Source: Lachnospiraceae bacterium (GTDB taxonomy: Bacteria > Bacillota > Clostridia > Lachnospirales > Lachnospiraceae). From it: 29,174 nucleotides of DNA. Of this stretch, positions 7,120 through 16,253 are shown in pieces; the stretch's first letter is position 1; every line of letters starts with the position of its first letter. The notes below the pieces were generated by a model that was not told the DNA's origin, did not search any database, and saw only the letters and a program-made list of their open reading frames with translations. The stretch spans positions 1 to 29,174 of the forward strand of contig CAAGFJ010000069.1 in NCBI GenBank assembly GCA_900769115.1, read 5' to 3'. Position numbers and translations under genes: made by a program.

Positions 7120-9636
7120 TTACTGATCCTTGTCTTCTTTTTCTTCCTTCTCCTGCTCTGCCTCAAATTCTGCAATACTGTCTTCCGGAGACTTATCACG
7201 AACCTTAGCAATGGATGCAACCGTAATATCCTTACCCTCATCCATCTTCATCAACTTCACGCCGGAAGTAATTCTTCCAAGCTCAGAGATAGAACTGCAC
7301 TCTAACCGGATTACAATTCCTTCGGTAGAGATCAACATGATCTCATTATCATCATTAACTGCCTTCATGCCGACTACATTACCGGTCTTAGAATTGATCT
7401 TATAACACTTCACACCCTTACCGCCACGACGCTGTGGAGTAAATTCTTCCATGGAAGTACGTTTACCCATACCATTCTCTGATACAATTAACAGATCTTC
7501 TCCCTGGGTATCCATCTGCATACCAATGATCTCATCCCCATCTGCTAAGTTCATACCGATTACACCCTGTGATGTTCTACCGGTACTTCTGACGTCTGTC
7601 TCATTGAAACGGATACACATACCAAGCTTCGTTACCATGATAATATCCTTCGTATTGTCGGTTGCCTTTACCTCAATCAGTTCATCACCATCTTTTAAGG
7701 TAATGGCAGCAAGCCCGGTCTTTCTGACATTTGCATAATCCATAATCGGTGTCTTCTTCACGATACCATTCTTTGTTACCATGAATAAGAACTTGCCTTC
7801 TTCATATTTCTTCAAAGCGATCACTGCTGTAATCTTCTCACCCGGATTTAACTGTAACAAATTGACAATCGCAGTTCCCCTTGATGTTCTTGCTGACTCT
7901 GGAATCTCATATGCCTTCATCCGGTATACTTTACCACTGTTCGTAAAGAACATCAGATAATGATGTGTGGTTGTCATGAACAAATCTTCAATGAAATCAT
8001 CATCAATCGTAGACATACCCTTAATTCCCTTACCACCTCTATGCTGTGCACGGAAGTTATCAACTGTCATTCTCTTAATATAACCTAACTTAGTCATTGT
8101 AATGACGGTATTCTCTTTCTTGATCAGGTCTTCAATTGTAATATCATCATCATCAAATCCAATATGGGTTCTTCTCTCATCCCCATACTTGGTTGCAATG
8201 ATCAGAATCTCCTCTTTGATTACACCTAATAATTTATGTTCATCTGCGAGAATTGCCTTTAATTCTGCTATACGCTCCATCAGTTCCCGATACTCATTCT
8301 CTAACTTCTCACGTTCCAAACCGGTAAGTGCACGAAGTCTCATATCAACAATTGCCTGAGCCTGTACATCAGATAAGCCAAATTCCTTGATTAAGTTCTC
8401 TTTTGCTTCTGCAACATTCTTAGAAGAACGAATGATCTCAATTACACGATCAATATTGTCTAATGCGATCAATAAGCCCTGTAAAATGTGGGCGCGTTCC
8501 TCTGCCTTATTCAGATCAAACTTGGTACGTCTTGTAACGACCTCTTTCTGATGGTCTAAGTAATACTCTAACATCTGTAACAGATTCAGTACCTTTGGCT
8601 CGCCATTTACCAAGGCAAGTAAGATAACACCAAAGCTGTCCTGAAGCTGCGTATGCTTATATAACTGATTGAGGATAACATTGGCATTGGTATCTCTCTT
8701 TAACTCAATGGCAATCCGCATACCTTCTCTGGATGATTCATCACGAAGCTCTGCAATTCCTTCAATCTTCTTCTCTTTCACTAATGTTGCAATATTCTGG
8801 ATCAGTCTTGCCTTGTTGACCATATATGGAAGTTCAGTTACTACGATTCTCTGCTTGCCATTTGGCATTGGCTCAATATCTGTTACCGAACGGATCTTGA
8901 TCTTACCACGTCCGGTACGATATGCGTCTTCAATACCCTGACGTCCTAGGATAGTAGCACCCGTTGGAAAATCCGGTCCCTTTACAATCTCTAATATCTC
9001 ATCAATCGTTGTTTCTCTATCCTCCTGAATATAATTATCAATGATCTTCACAACAGCATTGATAACCTCCCGAAGGTTATGTGGTGGTATATTCGTAGCC
9101 ATACCAACTGCAATACCACCGGTACCATTCACTAACAGATTCGGATAACGGGATGGAAGAACCACCGGTTCTTTCTCTGTCTCATCAAAGTTTGGTGCAA
9201 AATCAACGGTATCCTTGTTAATATCTGCAAGCATCTCCATAGAAATCTTTGAAAGTCTTGCTTCTGTGTATCGCATGGCAGCCGCACCGTCTCCATCGAC
9301 AGAACCAAAGTTACCATGTCCATCTACTAACGGATATCTTGTATTCCACTCCTGTGCAAGTTTAACCATAGCATCATAGATAGAGGTATCACCATGTGGA
9401 TGATATTTACCCATTGTATCACCGACAATACGGGCACATTTACGATGTGGCTTATCCGGCCCGTTATTCAACTCGATCATAGAATATAGGATTCTTCGCT
9501 GAACCGGCTTCAGACCATCTCTGACATCTGGTAATGCACGGGAAGTAATAACACTCATGGCATAATCTATATAATAATTTTCCATGGTTTTCTTAAGGTC
9601 AACTTCATTTACCTTATCAAAAATATTGTCTTCCAT
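7120..9636 (-). CDS. gyrA: DNA gyrase subunit A
   Basis: An 838-residue breakage-reunion subunit of gyrase, which introduces negative supercoils with GyrB and ATP. Catalytic Tyr123 is in AAAMRYTEARL. The quinolone-resistance region reads KYHPHGDTSIYDAM, with Thr84 and Asp88 at the positions of E. coli Ser83 and Asp87. A GyrA-box QRRGGKG in the C-terminal beta-pinwheel (within FTPQRRGGKGVKC) separates it from ParC. An imperfect copy, QHRGGKG, lies at the first blade. The Asp/Glu-rich C-terminal tail is typical of the family. It starts 35 bp after gyrB on the same strand and ends at a strong terminator. The length is normal. Confidence 0.99.
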   Translation of the reverse strand: MEDNIFDKVNEVDLKKTMENYYIDYAMSVITSRALPDVRDGLKPVQRRILYSMIELNNGPDKPHRKCARIVGDTMGKYHPHGDTSIYDAMVKLAQEWNTRYPLVDGHGNFGSVDGDGAAAMRYTEARLSKISMEMLADINKDTVDFAPNFDETEKEPVVLPSRYPNLLVNGTGGIAVGMATNIPPHNLREVINAVVKIIDNYIQEDRETTIDEILEIVKGPDFPTGATILGRQGIEDAYRTGRGKIKIRSVTDIEPMPNGKQRIVVTELPYMVNKARLIQNIATLVKEKKIEGIAELRDESSREGMRIAIELKRDTNANVILNQLYKHTQLQDSFGVILLALVNGEPKVLNLLQMLEYYLDHQKEVVTRRTKFDLNKAEERAHILQGLLIALDNIDRVIEIIRSSKNVAEAKENLIKEFGLSDVQAQAIVDMRLRALTGLEREKLENEYRELMERIAELKAILADEHKLLGVIKEEILIIATKYGDERRTHIGFDDDDITIEDLIKKENTVITMTKLGYIKRMTVDNFRAQHRGGKGIKGMSTIDDDFIEDLFMTTTHHYLMFFTNSGKVYRMKAYEIPESARTSRGTAIVNLLQLNPGEKITAVIALKKYEEGKFLFMVTKNGIVKKTPIMDYANVRKTGLAAITLKDGDELIEVKATDNTKDIIMVTKLGMCIRFNETDVRSTGRTSQGVIGMNLADGDEIIGMQMDTQGEDLLIVSENGMGKRTSMEEFTPQRRGGKGVKCYKINSKTGNVVGMKAVNDDNEIMLISTEGIVIRLECSSISELGRITSGVKLMKMDEGKDITVASIAKVRDKSPEDSIAEFEAEQEKEEKEDKDQ

Positions 9637-9671
9637 TCTTTTCTCCTTCTCTAATTACAAAACAATATATA

Positions 9672-11594
9672 TTAGATATCTAAGTTCTTGACAAACTTCG
9701 CATTTGCTTCAATGAACTCTCTACGAGGTTCTACCTTATCACCCATCAAGGTATTAAAGGTCAGATCTACTTCAGACTCGTTGTCATCCTCAATACCTAC
9801 ACGAAGTAAGATACGATGTTCCGGATCCATGGTAGTATCCCATAACTGAGTAGCATCCATCTCACCCAAACCTTTGTAACGCTGGATCTTATTATTCTGA
9901 TCACGTCCTACTTCTTTGAGAATATTATCTAATTCTTCATCACTGTAAGCATACCATACCTTCTTGTTCTTCTCTAACTTATAAAGAGGTGGTTGTGCCA
10001 GATATACATGTCCCTGACGAATCAATTCCGGCATGAAACGATAGAAGAAAGTAAGCATCAAAGTTGCAATATGTGCACCATCTACATCGGCATCTGTCAT
10101 GATAATGATCTTATGATAACGCAATTTACTAATATCAAAATTCTCATGAATACCTGTACCAAATGCAGTAATCATGGCTTTAATCTCTTCATTACCAAGA
10201 ATACGGTCAATTCTTGCTTTCTCTACATTAAGAATCTTACCACGCAGTGGAAGAATCGCCTGTGTTGCACGGGAACGTGCTGTCTTAGCCGATCCACCAG
10301 CTGAATCTCCCTCAACAATATAGATCTCGCAATTTTCCGGATTCTTGTCGGAACAATCTGCAAGCTTACCAGGAAGTGCCATGGAATCACTTAAGTTTGA
10401 CTTTCTGGCAACATCTCTTGCCTTTCTGGCTGCAATTCTCGCACGCTGTGCCTGAACTGCTTTATTCACGATTACCTTGGCAACCTTTGGATTCAACTCT
10501 AAGAAAATAGTAAGCTGTTCAGTTACTACACTATCTACGGCAGTACGAGCCTCTGAATTACCAAGTTTGATCTTAGTCTGACTTTCAAACTGAGGATCAC
10601 CAATCTTAATACTGACAATTGCAGCAAGACCTTCTCTTAAATCATCACCTGACAGATTATCCTCATTATCCTTAAGCATCTTATTGTTACGCGCATAATC
10701 ATTAAATACTTTTGTAATAGCAGAACGGAAACCAGTTAAATGTGTTCCACCCTCAATGGTTCCAATATTATTAACAAATGTATAGACGGATTCACTATAA
10801 GAATTGTTGTGCTGCATAGCAACCTCTACAACAACACCATCTTTTTCTCCCTCACAATAAATGATCTTATCATACAATGGATCTTTGTGACGGTTGATAT
10901 ACTGTACAAATTCTTTAATACCACCCTCATAATGGAATTCCCGTTCCTTCTCCTTGCCTGCTCTCTTATCTGCAAGCGTGATCTTGAGTCCCTTGGTCAG
11001 GAAAGCCATCTCACGAAGTCTGGTTCTCAATGTGTCAAAGTCAAAGTTAAGTGTCTCAAAGATAGTTTCATCCGGCATAAATGTTACTTTAGTTCCACGT
11101 TTTCTTGTATTGCCGGTCACCTCTAATGGATGAATGATCTTACCCTTTTCATAACGCTGCTTATGAATCTTGCCATCCCGGTAGATTTCAACCTCTAACC
11201 AGTCAGAAAGTGCATTCACAACAGAGGCACCAACACCGTGAAGTCCACCTGCAACCTTATATCCTCCACCGCCGAACTTACCACCTGCATGCAGCATTGT
11301 AAATACAACATCAACAGCCGGAATACCCGCCTTTTCCTGAATACCGGTTGGAATACCACGACCATTATCAATGACAGTAACGGAACCATCCTTATTGATC
11401 GTAACTGTAATCTCATTACAATATCCTGCGAGTGCCTCATCGACTGCATTATCTACAATCTCATATACCAGGTGATGTAAACCTTTCTCTGAGGTTGTAC
11501 CAATATACATACCAGGTCTTTTGCGGACTGCTTCCAAACCCTCTAAGATCTGAATCTGGTCAGCACCATATTCCTGTTCTCCATTCTTGCCCAT
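9672..11594 (-). CDS. gyrB: DNA gyrase subunit B
   Basis: A 640-residue ATPase/TOPRIM subunit of gyrase. The GHKL ATPase shows EIVDNAVDEALAG (catalytic Glu45), DNGRGIPTG and GGLHGVGASVVNALS. The TOPRIM shows EIYIVEGDSAGGSAK, PLRGKILNVEKAR and DADVDGAHI. The C-terminal QRYKGLGEMDA/QLWDTTMDPE segment contacts GyrA. The start at 11594 is chosen because AGGAGG precedes it at ideal spacing. The open frame extends to 11627 but adds an unlikely N-terminus. The size lacks the large insert found in Proteobacterial GyrB, as usual in Bacillota. It follows recF after a 91-bp gap in the dnaA cluster. Confidence 0.98.
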   Translation of the reverse strand: MGKNGEQEYGADQIQILEGLEAVRKRPGMYIGTTSEKGLHHLVYEIVDNAVDEALAGYCNEITVTINKDGSVTVIDNGRGIPTGIQEKAGIPAVDVVFTMLHAGGKFGGGGYKVAGGLHGVGASVVNALSDWLEVEIYRDGKIHKQRYEKGKIIHPLEVTGNTRKRGTKVTFMPDETIFETLNFDFDTLRTRLREMAFLTKGLKITLADKRAGKEKEREFHYEGGIKEFVQYINRHKDPLYDKIIYCEGEKDGVVVEVAMQHNNSYSESVYTFVNNIGTIEGGTHLTGFRSAITKVFNDYARNNKMLKDNEDNLSGDDLREGLAAIVSIKIGDPQFESQTKIKLGNSEARTAVDSVVTEQLTIFLELNPKVAKVIVNKAVQAQRARIAARKARDVARKSNLSDSMALPGKLADCSDKNPENCEIYIVEGDSAGGSAKTARSRATQAILPLRGKILNVEKARIDRILGNEEIKAMITAFGTGIHENFDISKLRYHKIIIMTDADVDGAHIATLMLTFFYRFMPELIRQGHVYLAQPPLYKLEKNKKVWYAYSDEELDNILKEVGRDQNNKIQRYKGLGEMDATQLWDTTMDPEHRILLRVGIEDDNESEVDLTFNTLMGDKVEPRREFIEANAKFVKNLDI

Positions 11595-11685
11595 GTCTTT
11601 CCTCCTATTACTCTTAACAACATTCACTTTATCTATATCATAATATTCTATATTCAGATTCCATCTGATACAGAATGATCATATC

Positions 11686-12771
11686 TTACTCAATCAAAGC
11701 AACGGTTCCATTCGTTACCTGATAAATCTGGTTAATATGAATCCTTGACTTAATAAAATCGTCATATCCTGTGCAGGTAACTATCGTCTGTATCTCATTC
11801 ATACTCTCCAATAAAAATTGCTTGCGGTTATGATCTAACTCACTCATCACATCATCCAGTAAAAGAATTGGTGTATCGTGAATCATAGATTTCACAAGTT
11901 CAATCTCTGCTAACTTCAGTGATAATGCCGCTGTTCTCTGTTGTCCCTGTGAACCGAACTTTCTCACATCAATTCCATTGATGTAAAAACAGATATCATC
12001 CCTATGAGGTCCTGCCTGTGTAGACTGATATCGAAGATCCATATTCCTCTTAGATGCCATAACCTTTTCATAATCCTCTACGGAAACATTCTTTTCATAT
12101 CCAATCTCGATTGATTCCTTTCTTCCAGTCAGATGTCCATGAATCTCTTTGACAATCTCATTTAATTCCTGTATAAAACTTTCTCTCTCTTCAATCAGAT
12201 GAGTTCCATATTCGATCAGATACATATCCCACATATCAAGTGTATCCTTTAGGGAAGGTTGAAATGCAATCTGTTTCAGTAAGGTATTCCTTTGGTTCAG
12301 CGCCTTATTATAATTCATGTAATTATAATAATAGACTTTATTCAACTGACATAATTCCAGATTCATGAATCTTCTCCGCTCCGCAGGACCATTCTTGATG
12401 ATACTTAAATCTTCCGGAGAGAAAAATATAATATGTATCATCCCAAACAATTCACCACTTTTACGGATACTCTGTCCATCAACGGCAACACCTTTTGTCT
12501 TGTTCTTCTTAAGATGCATATCGATTCTATGGGATACCTCATATTTTGAAAGATTCAGCCTGATATGTGCCTCTTCTTGCCCAAACTGGATCACATCCCG
12601 GTCTTTGGTTCCACGATGTGACTTTGTAGTCCCTGCCATATAGATTGCTTCTAGAATATTAGTCTTACCCTGTGCATTATCTCCATATAGAATTGTTATA
12701 CCCGGTTCAAATGAAATTGACAAAGCATCATAATTTCTATAATGGCTAAGTTCTAGTGAATTAATATACAT
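11686..12771 (-). CDS. recF: DNA replication/repair protein RecF
   Basis: A 361-residue SMC-like ATPase that helps load RecA at gaps, with RecO and RecR. The Walker A GDNAQGKTNI is at residues 30-39. The ABC signature is GSQGQQRTAALSLKLAE, and Walker B with D-loop is PILLLDDVMSELD. The N-terminal INSLELSHYRNY is diagnostic of RecF. It lies 19 bp after the S4-domain gene and ahead of gyrB, the conserved Bacillota order. The ATG is preceded by an AGGT-type site about 9 nt away. Confidence 0.98.
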   Translation of the reverse strand: MYINSLELSHYRNYDALSISFEPGITILYGDNAQGKTNILEAIYMAGTTKSHRGTKDRDVIQFGQEEAHIRLNLSKYEVSHRIDMHLKKNKTKGVAVDGQSIRKSGELFGMIHIIFFSPEDLSIIKNGPAERRRFMNLELCQLNKVYYYNYMNYNKALNQRNTLLKQIAFQPSLKDTLDMWDMYLIEYGTHLIEERESFIQELNEIVKEIHGHLTGRKESIEIGYEKNVSVEDYEKVMASKRNMDLRYQSTQAGPHRDDICFYINGIDVRKFGSQGQQRTAALSLKLAEIELVKSMIHDTPILLLDDVMSELDHNRKQFLLESMNEIQTIVTCTGYDDFIKSRIHINQIYQVTNGTVALIE

Positions 12772-12790
12772 TTGATTCTACCTGCCATCT

Positions 12791-13009
12791 CTAAGATTGA
12801 ACAACCTGAATCTTCTTTCCATTAAATTCCACAATCATTCCATCATATAACTTTCTACGGTATCTGGATTCTACTTCTCCATCTACTTTTACCAATCCTT
12901 CATCGATCACTTCTTTTGCCATAGCTCCGGATTCTACCATATTCATTGCTTTCAGAAGCTGGCTCAGATTGATATAATCATCTTTTTCTCTTAATATTAA
13001 TACTTCCAT
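12791..13009 (-). CDS. yaaA: S4 domain RNA-binding protein (YaaA/RlbA type)
   Basis: A 72-residue protein made of a single S4 RNA-binding fold: YINLSQLLKAMNMVESGAMA, then KEVIDEGLVKVDGEVESR, then GMIVEFNGKKIQVV. This small S4 protein sits between dnaN and recF in most Bacillota and is linked in B. subtilis to ribosome assembly and to recF function. Its Shine-Dalgarno (TAGGAG) overlaps the dnaN stop codon and only 9 bp separate the two genes, so translational coupling is likely. Confidence 0.93.
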   Translation of the reverse strand: MEVLILREKDDYINLSQLLKAMNMVESGAMAKEVIDEGLVKVDGEVESRYRRKLYDGMIVEFNGKKIQVVQS

Positions 13010-13018
13010 ACAATTCTC

Positions 13019-14122
13019 CTATGCAGCAATACTAACCGGTAAAATAAGATAAATATAACTACTGTCTTCATTACGGATGAAACATGGAGACTTGGCATTC
13101 ACCATATAGATATCAACCTCTTCGTCATCAATAACACGAAGTGCATCCATCAAAAACTTCGGGTTAAATCCAATCATCAGATCTTTTCCCTCTTTCTTAA
13201 TCTCAATCTCTTCATTCATGGAACCAAGAGAAGAATCAATCTTGAGATATATATTAGAATTCTCAATATTCATGATAATCGGCTTCTTATCTGATTCCTT
13301 AATAAACAAAGAAGCACGATCAATACAATCTAAAAATTCCTTCTTGTTAATCGTAAACTTTGTCTCGTAATCATTGGATAACATCTGTTCAATCTTATAG
13401 AATTCTCCCTCTAACAAACGGGATACTACCTTAGTCTGATCAAACTCAAATAATATATGCTTATCGGTTACATACAGACGAATCTCATCCTCTGCATCTC
13501 CCGTTAAGATCTTGCTTACATCATTCAATGTCTTACCCGGAACAATCACCTTCATGGTGTCATAGCTTTGCTTCAGGTTCACCTTACGAATAGAGATTCT
13601 ATGTCCGTCTAAGGAAACTACCTTAAGCGTATCTCCATTCACCTCGAACAATTCACCCGTCATGATCTTCGTATTCTCCTGATCTGAGATACTGAAGATC
13701 GTCTGACGGATCAGTTCTTTCAAAGTAAACTGTGACAAACTGATATACTTATTCTTCTCTACCTCTGGAAGATAATTAAAGTCTTCTCCTGAAGTACCCG
13801 GGATATTAAATTTGGAACGTTCACAACGAATATTAGCCTGGTAGTTAGCATTAGTCTCAATCAATACTTCACTGTTAGGAAGCTTTCTTACAATATCACT
13901 TAACAGCTTGGCTTCTAATGCGATCTTACCGGCTTCTGTAATAGTACCTTCTATAATGGTTTCAATTCCAAGTTCGATATCATTAGCAATTAATCGAATC
14001 TCACTTAAACTGGATTCAATTAAGATACACTGTAGATTTGGCATTGTGCTTTTGGTAGATACGGCTTTGGAAACAATATTGATTCCATTCATAAGGGCTT
14101 CTTTGGAACAACTAATCTTCAT
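13019..14122 (-). CDS. dnaN: DNA polymerase III beta subunit (sliding clamp)
   Basis: A 367-residue beta clamp that encircles DNA and tethers the replicative polymerase and other partners. The three clamp domains are in order: N-terminal MKISCSKEALMNGINIVSKAV, the middle one containing FEVNGDTLKVVSLDGHRISI, and a C-terminal one ending in ...SSYIYLILPVSIAA. The motifs VSLDGHR and YLILPVS are hallmarks. AAAGGAG lies before the ATG. It is separated from dnaA by 310 bp holding DnaA boxes and a putative unwinding element. Confidence 0.98.
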   Translation of the reverse strand: MKISCSKEALMNGINIVSKAVSTKSTMPNLQCILIESSLSEIRLIANDIELGIETIIEGTITEAGKIALEAKLLSDIVRKLPNSEVLIETNANYQANIRCERSKFNIPGTSGEDFNYLPEVEKNKYISLSQFTLKELIRQTIFSISDQENTKIMTGELFEVNGDTLKVVSLDGHRISIRKVNLKQSYDTMKVIVPGKTLNDVSKILTGDAEDEIRLYVTDKHILFEFDQTKVVSRLLEGEFYKIEQMLSNDYETKFTINKKEFLDCIDRASLFIKESDKKPIIMNIENSNIYLKIDSSLGSMNEEIEIKKEGKDLMIGFNPKFLMDALRVIDDEEVDIYMVNAKSPCFIRNEDSSYIYLILPVSIAA

Positions 14123-14161
14123 TGTGTAAAACTCCTTTCGATGTGTTGTGTGGAAAATCCA

Positions 14162-14205
14162 TCATACATAGTATTATAATAATTTAGTAGTCGTAACAGT
14201 AGGGG
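14162..14205. other. Putative oriC unwinding element: AT-rich stretch plus DnaA-trio-like repeat
   Basis: An AT-rich stretch (14162-14184) is followed by TAG TAG TCG TAA CAG TAG (14185-14202) and a G-run GGGGC (14202-14206). The DnaA-trio consensus of bacterial basal unwinding systems is repeated 5'-(T/A)A(G/A). Four of the six triplets match, and the GC-rich block borders the repeat on the side facing the DnaA boxes, as in the B. subtilis dnaA-dnaN gap. The nearest perfect boxes are 14303-14427, about 100 bp away, which is farther than in B. subtilis. The stretch lies 40-80 bp upstream of dnaN, and a TATAAT in it could also serve dnaN transcription. Confidence 0.55.
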
Positions 14206-14225
14206 CTGTTGATATGTTCAAATCT

Positions 14226-14290
14226 ATTCTTAAGCCTTGAAAACACTGAAAAAACAGTGTGTAAAAATGTGTCAGTCTGGTCTTAAGAAT
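14226..14290. repeat. Nested inverted repeats in the dnaA-dnaN intergenic region
   Basis: ATTCTTAAG (14226-14234) is repeated inverted as CTTAAGAAT (14282-14290). Between them, ACACTG (14243-14248) pairs with CAGTGT (14255-14260) around a 6-nt A loop. On the minus strand the inner hairpin is followed by TTTTC. It could act as a weak dnaA terminator or attenuator, or extrude as a cruciform in supercoiled oriC. Confidence 0.6.
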
Positions 14291-14302
14291 TTGTGTGAAA
14301 GG

Positions 14303-14427
14303 TGTGTATAAGAAATCATCTTTCAAAAAGAACGGAATCCATAAAAAGGATTATCAACGGTAAATAACAGAAAAAATAACAGGTTATCCACAAAATAAGT
14401 AGCAATACACCGTATTATTGTGGATAA
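14303..14427. other. DnaA-box cluster downstream of dnaA (oriC, dnaN side)
   Basis: Three matches to the TTATNCACA box: TGTGTATAA at 14303-14311 (minus orientation), TTATCCACA at 14384-14392 (plus), and TGTGGATAA at 14419-14427 (minus). One-mismatch copies occur at 14258-14266 (TGTGTAAAA), 14149-14157 (TGTGGAAAA) and 14123-14131. Together with the AT-rich/trio element near dnaN this forms the second half of a bipartite origin. Confidence 0.8.
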
Positions 14428-14432
14428 CTTAT

Positions 14433-15803
14433 CTATTTGACATTCAATTTCTTTTCAATTGTCTCAATTGTAATCTTCATATTAGAATCTGTCTCAATCA
14501 TGGATTTGATCTTTTCAACACCGTTGAGCACCGTCGAATGATCTCTCCCACCTAAGGCATCTCCAATCTGCTGTAAGGAATACCGGTCTAAGTATTTCCG
14601 GCACAGATACATGACAATCTGACGGGCAGTTGCGATATCTTTGCTCCTTTTAGAAGAGGTAATATCATCATAAGAGACATTCATATGATCAGATACAATA
14701 TTAATAAGAAGATCCGGTGTGAGTTCTTTTACGCTGTCTTTGGAAATCAGATCCTTTAAGATGTCTTCTGCTTTTTCAACGGTAAGATCTTCTTTATTGT
14801 TCTCTAATCTTGCATAGACACTGATCTTATTCAGTGCACCTTCCAGCTCACGGATATTGGATACTACATTCTCTGCAATAAAGTCTAATATATCATCCGA
14901 GATAGAAATATGATCCATCTCCGCCTTGCGCTTCAAAATTGCCATACGCGTCTCATAATCCGGTGCGTGAATGTCAACCGGAACACCCCATTCTAACCGG
15001 GTACGCATTCTCTCTTCCAAAGTCTCAATCTCCTTTGGTGGTTTATCAGAAGAGATAATGATCTGTTTGCTGGAATTATACAGATCATTAAAAGTATTGA
15101 AGAATTCTGTCTGTGTGGAATCTTTACCAATTACGAATTGGATATCATCAATCAGTAATACATCTAAGTTGCGGTACTTTGCACGCAGTTCTTCATTCTT
15201 ATTATTACGGATTGCTTCGATTACCTCATTCGTAAATGTCTCACTCGATACATAAAGCACTTTCATATCCGGATTATGCGTAATGATATGATGTGCAATT
15301 GCCTGCATTAAATGTGTCTTACCAAGTCCTGCACCACCATATAAAAATAATGGATTATAAGCAGAGGATGGCTCTTCGGCAACAGCAACGCATGCTGCAT
15401 GGGCATGACGGTTGTTATCACCAATTACAAAAGTATCAAATGTATATTTGGGATTCAGATTGCTGCGTTCTAATGATAATTTGATATGACCATCTACAGA
15501 AGTATCAGAATCTTCTTTGGATGCTGGTACCTCTTCACCTTCTACACAGAAATAGATCTCAAATGGCTGATTCAATGTAGCTTCAATTGCAGATTGCAAA
15601 TAAATATCATACATCTTCTTTTCAATGAATTCGATTCCTCGTTTGCCGAGCTTCTTATCCATGGAAAATGTAATGGTTGTATCAGTTACTTCTTTAATAG
15701 AAAGGGCACGAATCCAGGTATTAATCATCATGTGGGAAACATCGTATTCAATCTCAAGAAGATTCAATATATTATCCCATTGTTCTATCAGAGTTTCTTT
15801 CAT
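14433..15803 (-). CDS. dnaA: Chromosomal replication initiator protein DnaA
   Basis: A 456-residue AAA+ initiator that binds 9-mer DnaA boxes and melts oriC. Domain I is at residues ~1-90 and a short linker domain II at ~90-118. The AAA+ domain begins at KYTFDTFVIGDNNRHAHAA with Walker A GGAGLGKTHL, Walker B VLLIDDIQF and sensor/arginine-finger segments (LEERMRTRLEWG). The C-terminal DNA-binding domain carries the DnaA signature GGRDHSTVLNGVEKI. AAAGGA precedes the ATG by 9 nt. Box clusters lie on both sides, which suggests autoregulation by DnaA. Normal length. Confidence 0.99.
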   Translation of the reverse strand: MKETLIEQWDNILNLLEIEYDVSHMMINTWIRALSIKEVTDTTITFSMDKKLGKRGIEFIEKKMYDIYLQSAIEATLNQPFEIYFCVEGEEVPASKEDSDTSVDGHIKLSLERSNLNPKYTFDTFVIGDNNRHAHAACVAVAEEPSSAYNPLFLYGGAGLGKTHLMQAIAHHIITHNPDMKVLYVSSETFTNEVIEAIRNNKNEELRAKYRNLDVLLIDDIQFVIGKDSTQTEFFNTFNDLYNSSKQIIISSDKPPKEIETLEERMRTRLEWGVPVDIHAPDYETRMAILKRKAEMDHISISDDILDFIAENVVSNIRELEGALNKISVYARLENNKEDLTVEKAEDILKDLISKDSVKELTPDLLINIVSDHMNVSYDDITSSKRSKDIATARQIVMYLCRKYLDRYSLQQIGDALGGRDHSTVLNGVEKIKSMIETDSNMKITIETIEKKLNVK

Positions 15804-15855
15804 AGTTAAAAATCCTTTCTATAATATAGGAAAATATGCATACGCATACTCATTA

Positions 15856-15884
15856 ATAATACTATAAAATCGTTTTTTTATCAA
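15856..15884 (-). promoter_or_regulatory. Candidate dnaA promoter
   Basis: On the minus strand, TTGATA (complement 15879-15884) is followed 17 bp later by TATTAT (complement 15856-15861). The start would be near 15849, about 45 nt before the dnaA ATG. The promoter lies about 30 bp from the first DnaA box (15917), so DnaA bound there could influence it. Confidence 0.6.
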
Positions 15885-15916
15885 GAAAAAGAGGGGGATT
15901 TTTCCACTTTGGATAT

Positions 15917-16026
15917 TGTGGATAAGTCAAATTCACAGTTAAATATATGTAAAATAGAGGATGATAGAATGAAATCCACATAAAAAATGGTAAGTTATCC
16001 ACAAGTTATTCACATTTTGTGGATAA
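15917..16026. other. DnaA-box cluster upstream of dnaA (oriC, rpmH side)
   Basis: TGTGGATAA at 15917-15925 (minus), TTATCCACA at 15995-16003 (plus), TTATTCACA at 16006-16014 (plus) and TGTGGATAA at 16018-16026 (minus), with a weaker AAATCCACA at 15972-15980. Three strong boxes are packed in 32 bp. The 450-bp dnaA-rpmH gap is otherwise AT-rich and non-coding. Its coordinates fit the upstream half (incA/incB-like) of a bipartite Bacillota origin, where GC skew and gene orientation should switch. Confidence 0.88.
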
Positions 16027-16185
16027 CATTATGTAAACACAAGAAAGAAGGGATAAAAATAAAAGAAAGATATGCAATATAAAGGGTTTGATACATGGTG
16101 AATGTAGTTCTGAAAATAAAAGATACAAGATATAGTGTTTGTGATTTTTAAAATAAAAAAATAATAAGAAAAACAAAAGAATTGC

Positions 16186-16214
16186 TTGACTTGTAAGGGT
16201 TTTTTCAATATAAT
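16186..16214 (+). promoter_or_regulatory. rpmH promoter
   Basis: TTGACT (16186-16191), a 17-bp spacer and TATAAT (16209-16214) form a near-perfect vegetative promoter. It drives rpmH and probably, through a leaky hairpin after rpmH, rnpA and the genes beyond it. It faces away from dnaA, so the origin region is divergently transcribed. Confidence 0.92.
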
Positions 16215-16253
16215 GGGATAGATGTTTTCAAAAAGAAGGAGGTGTATTTGAGT

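Noticed and set aside
10740..11126. 128-codon open frame opposite gyrB
   Set aside because: Antisense shadow of the highly conserved gyrB coding sequence.
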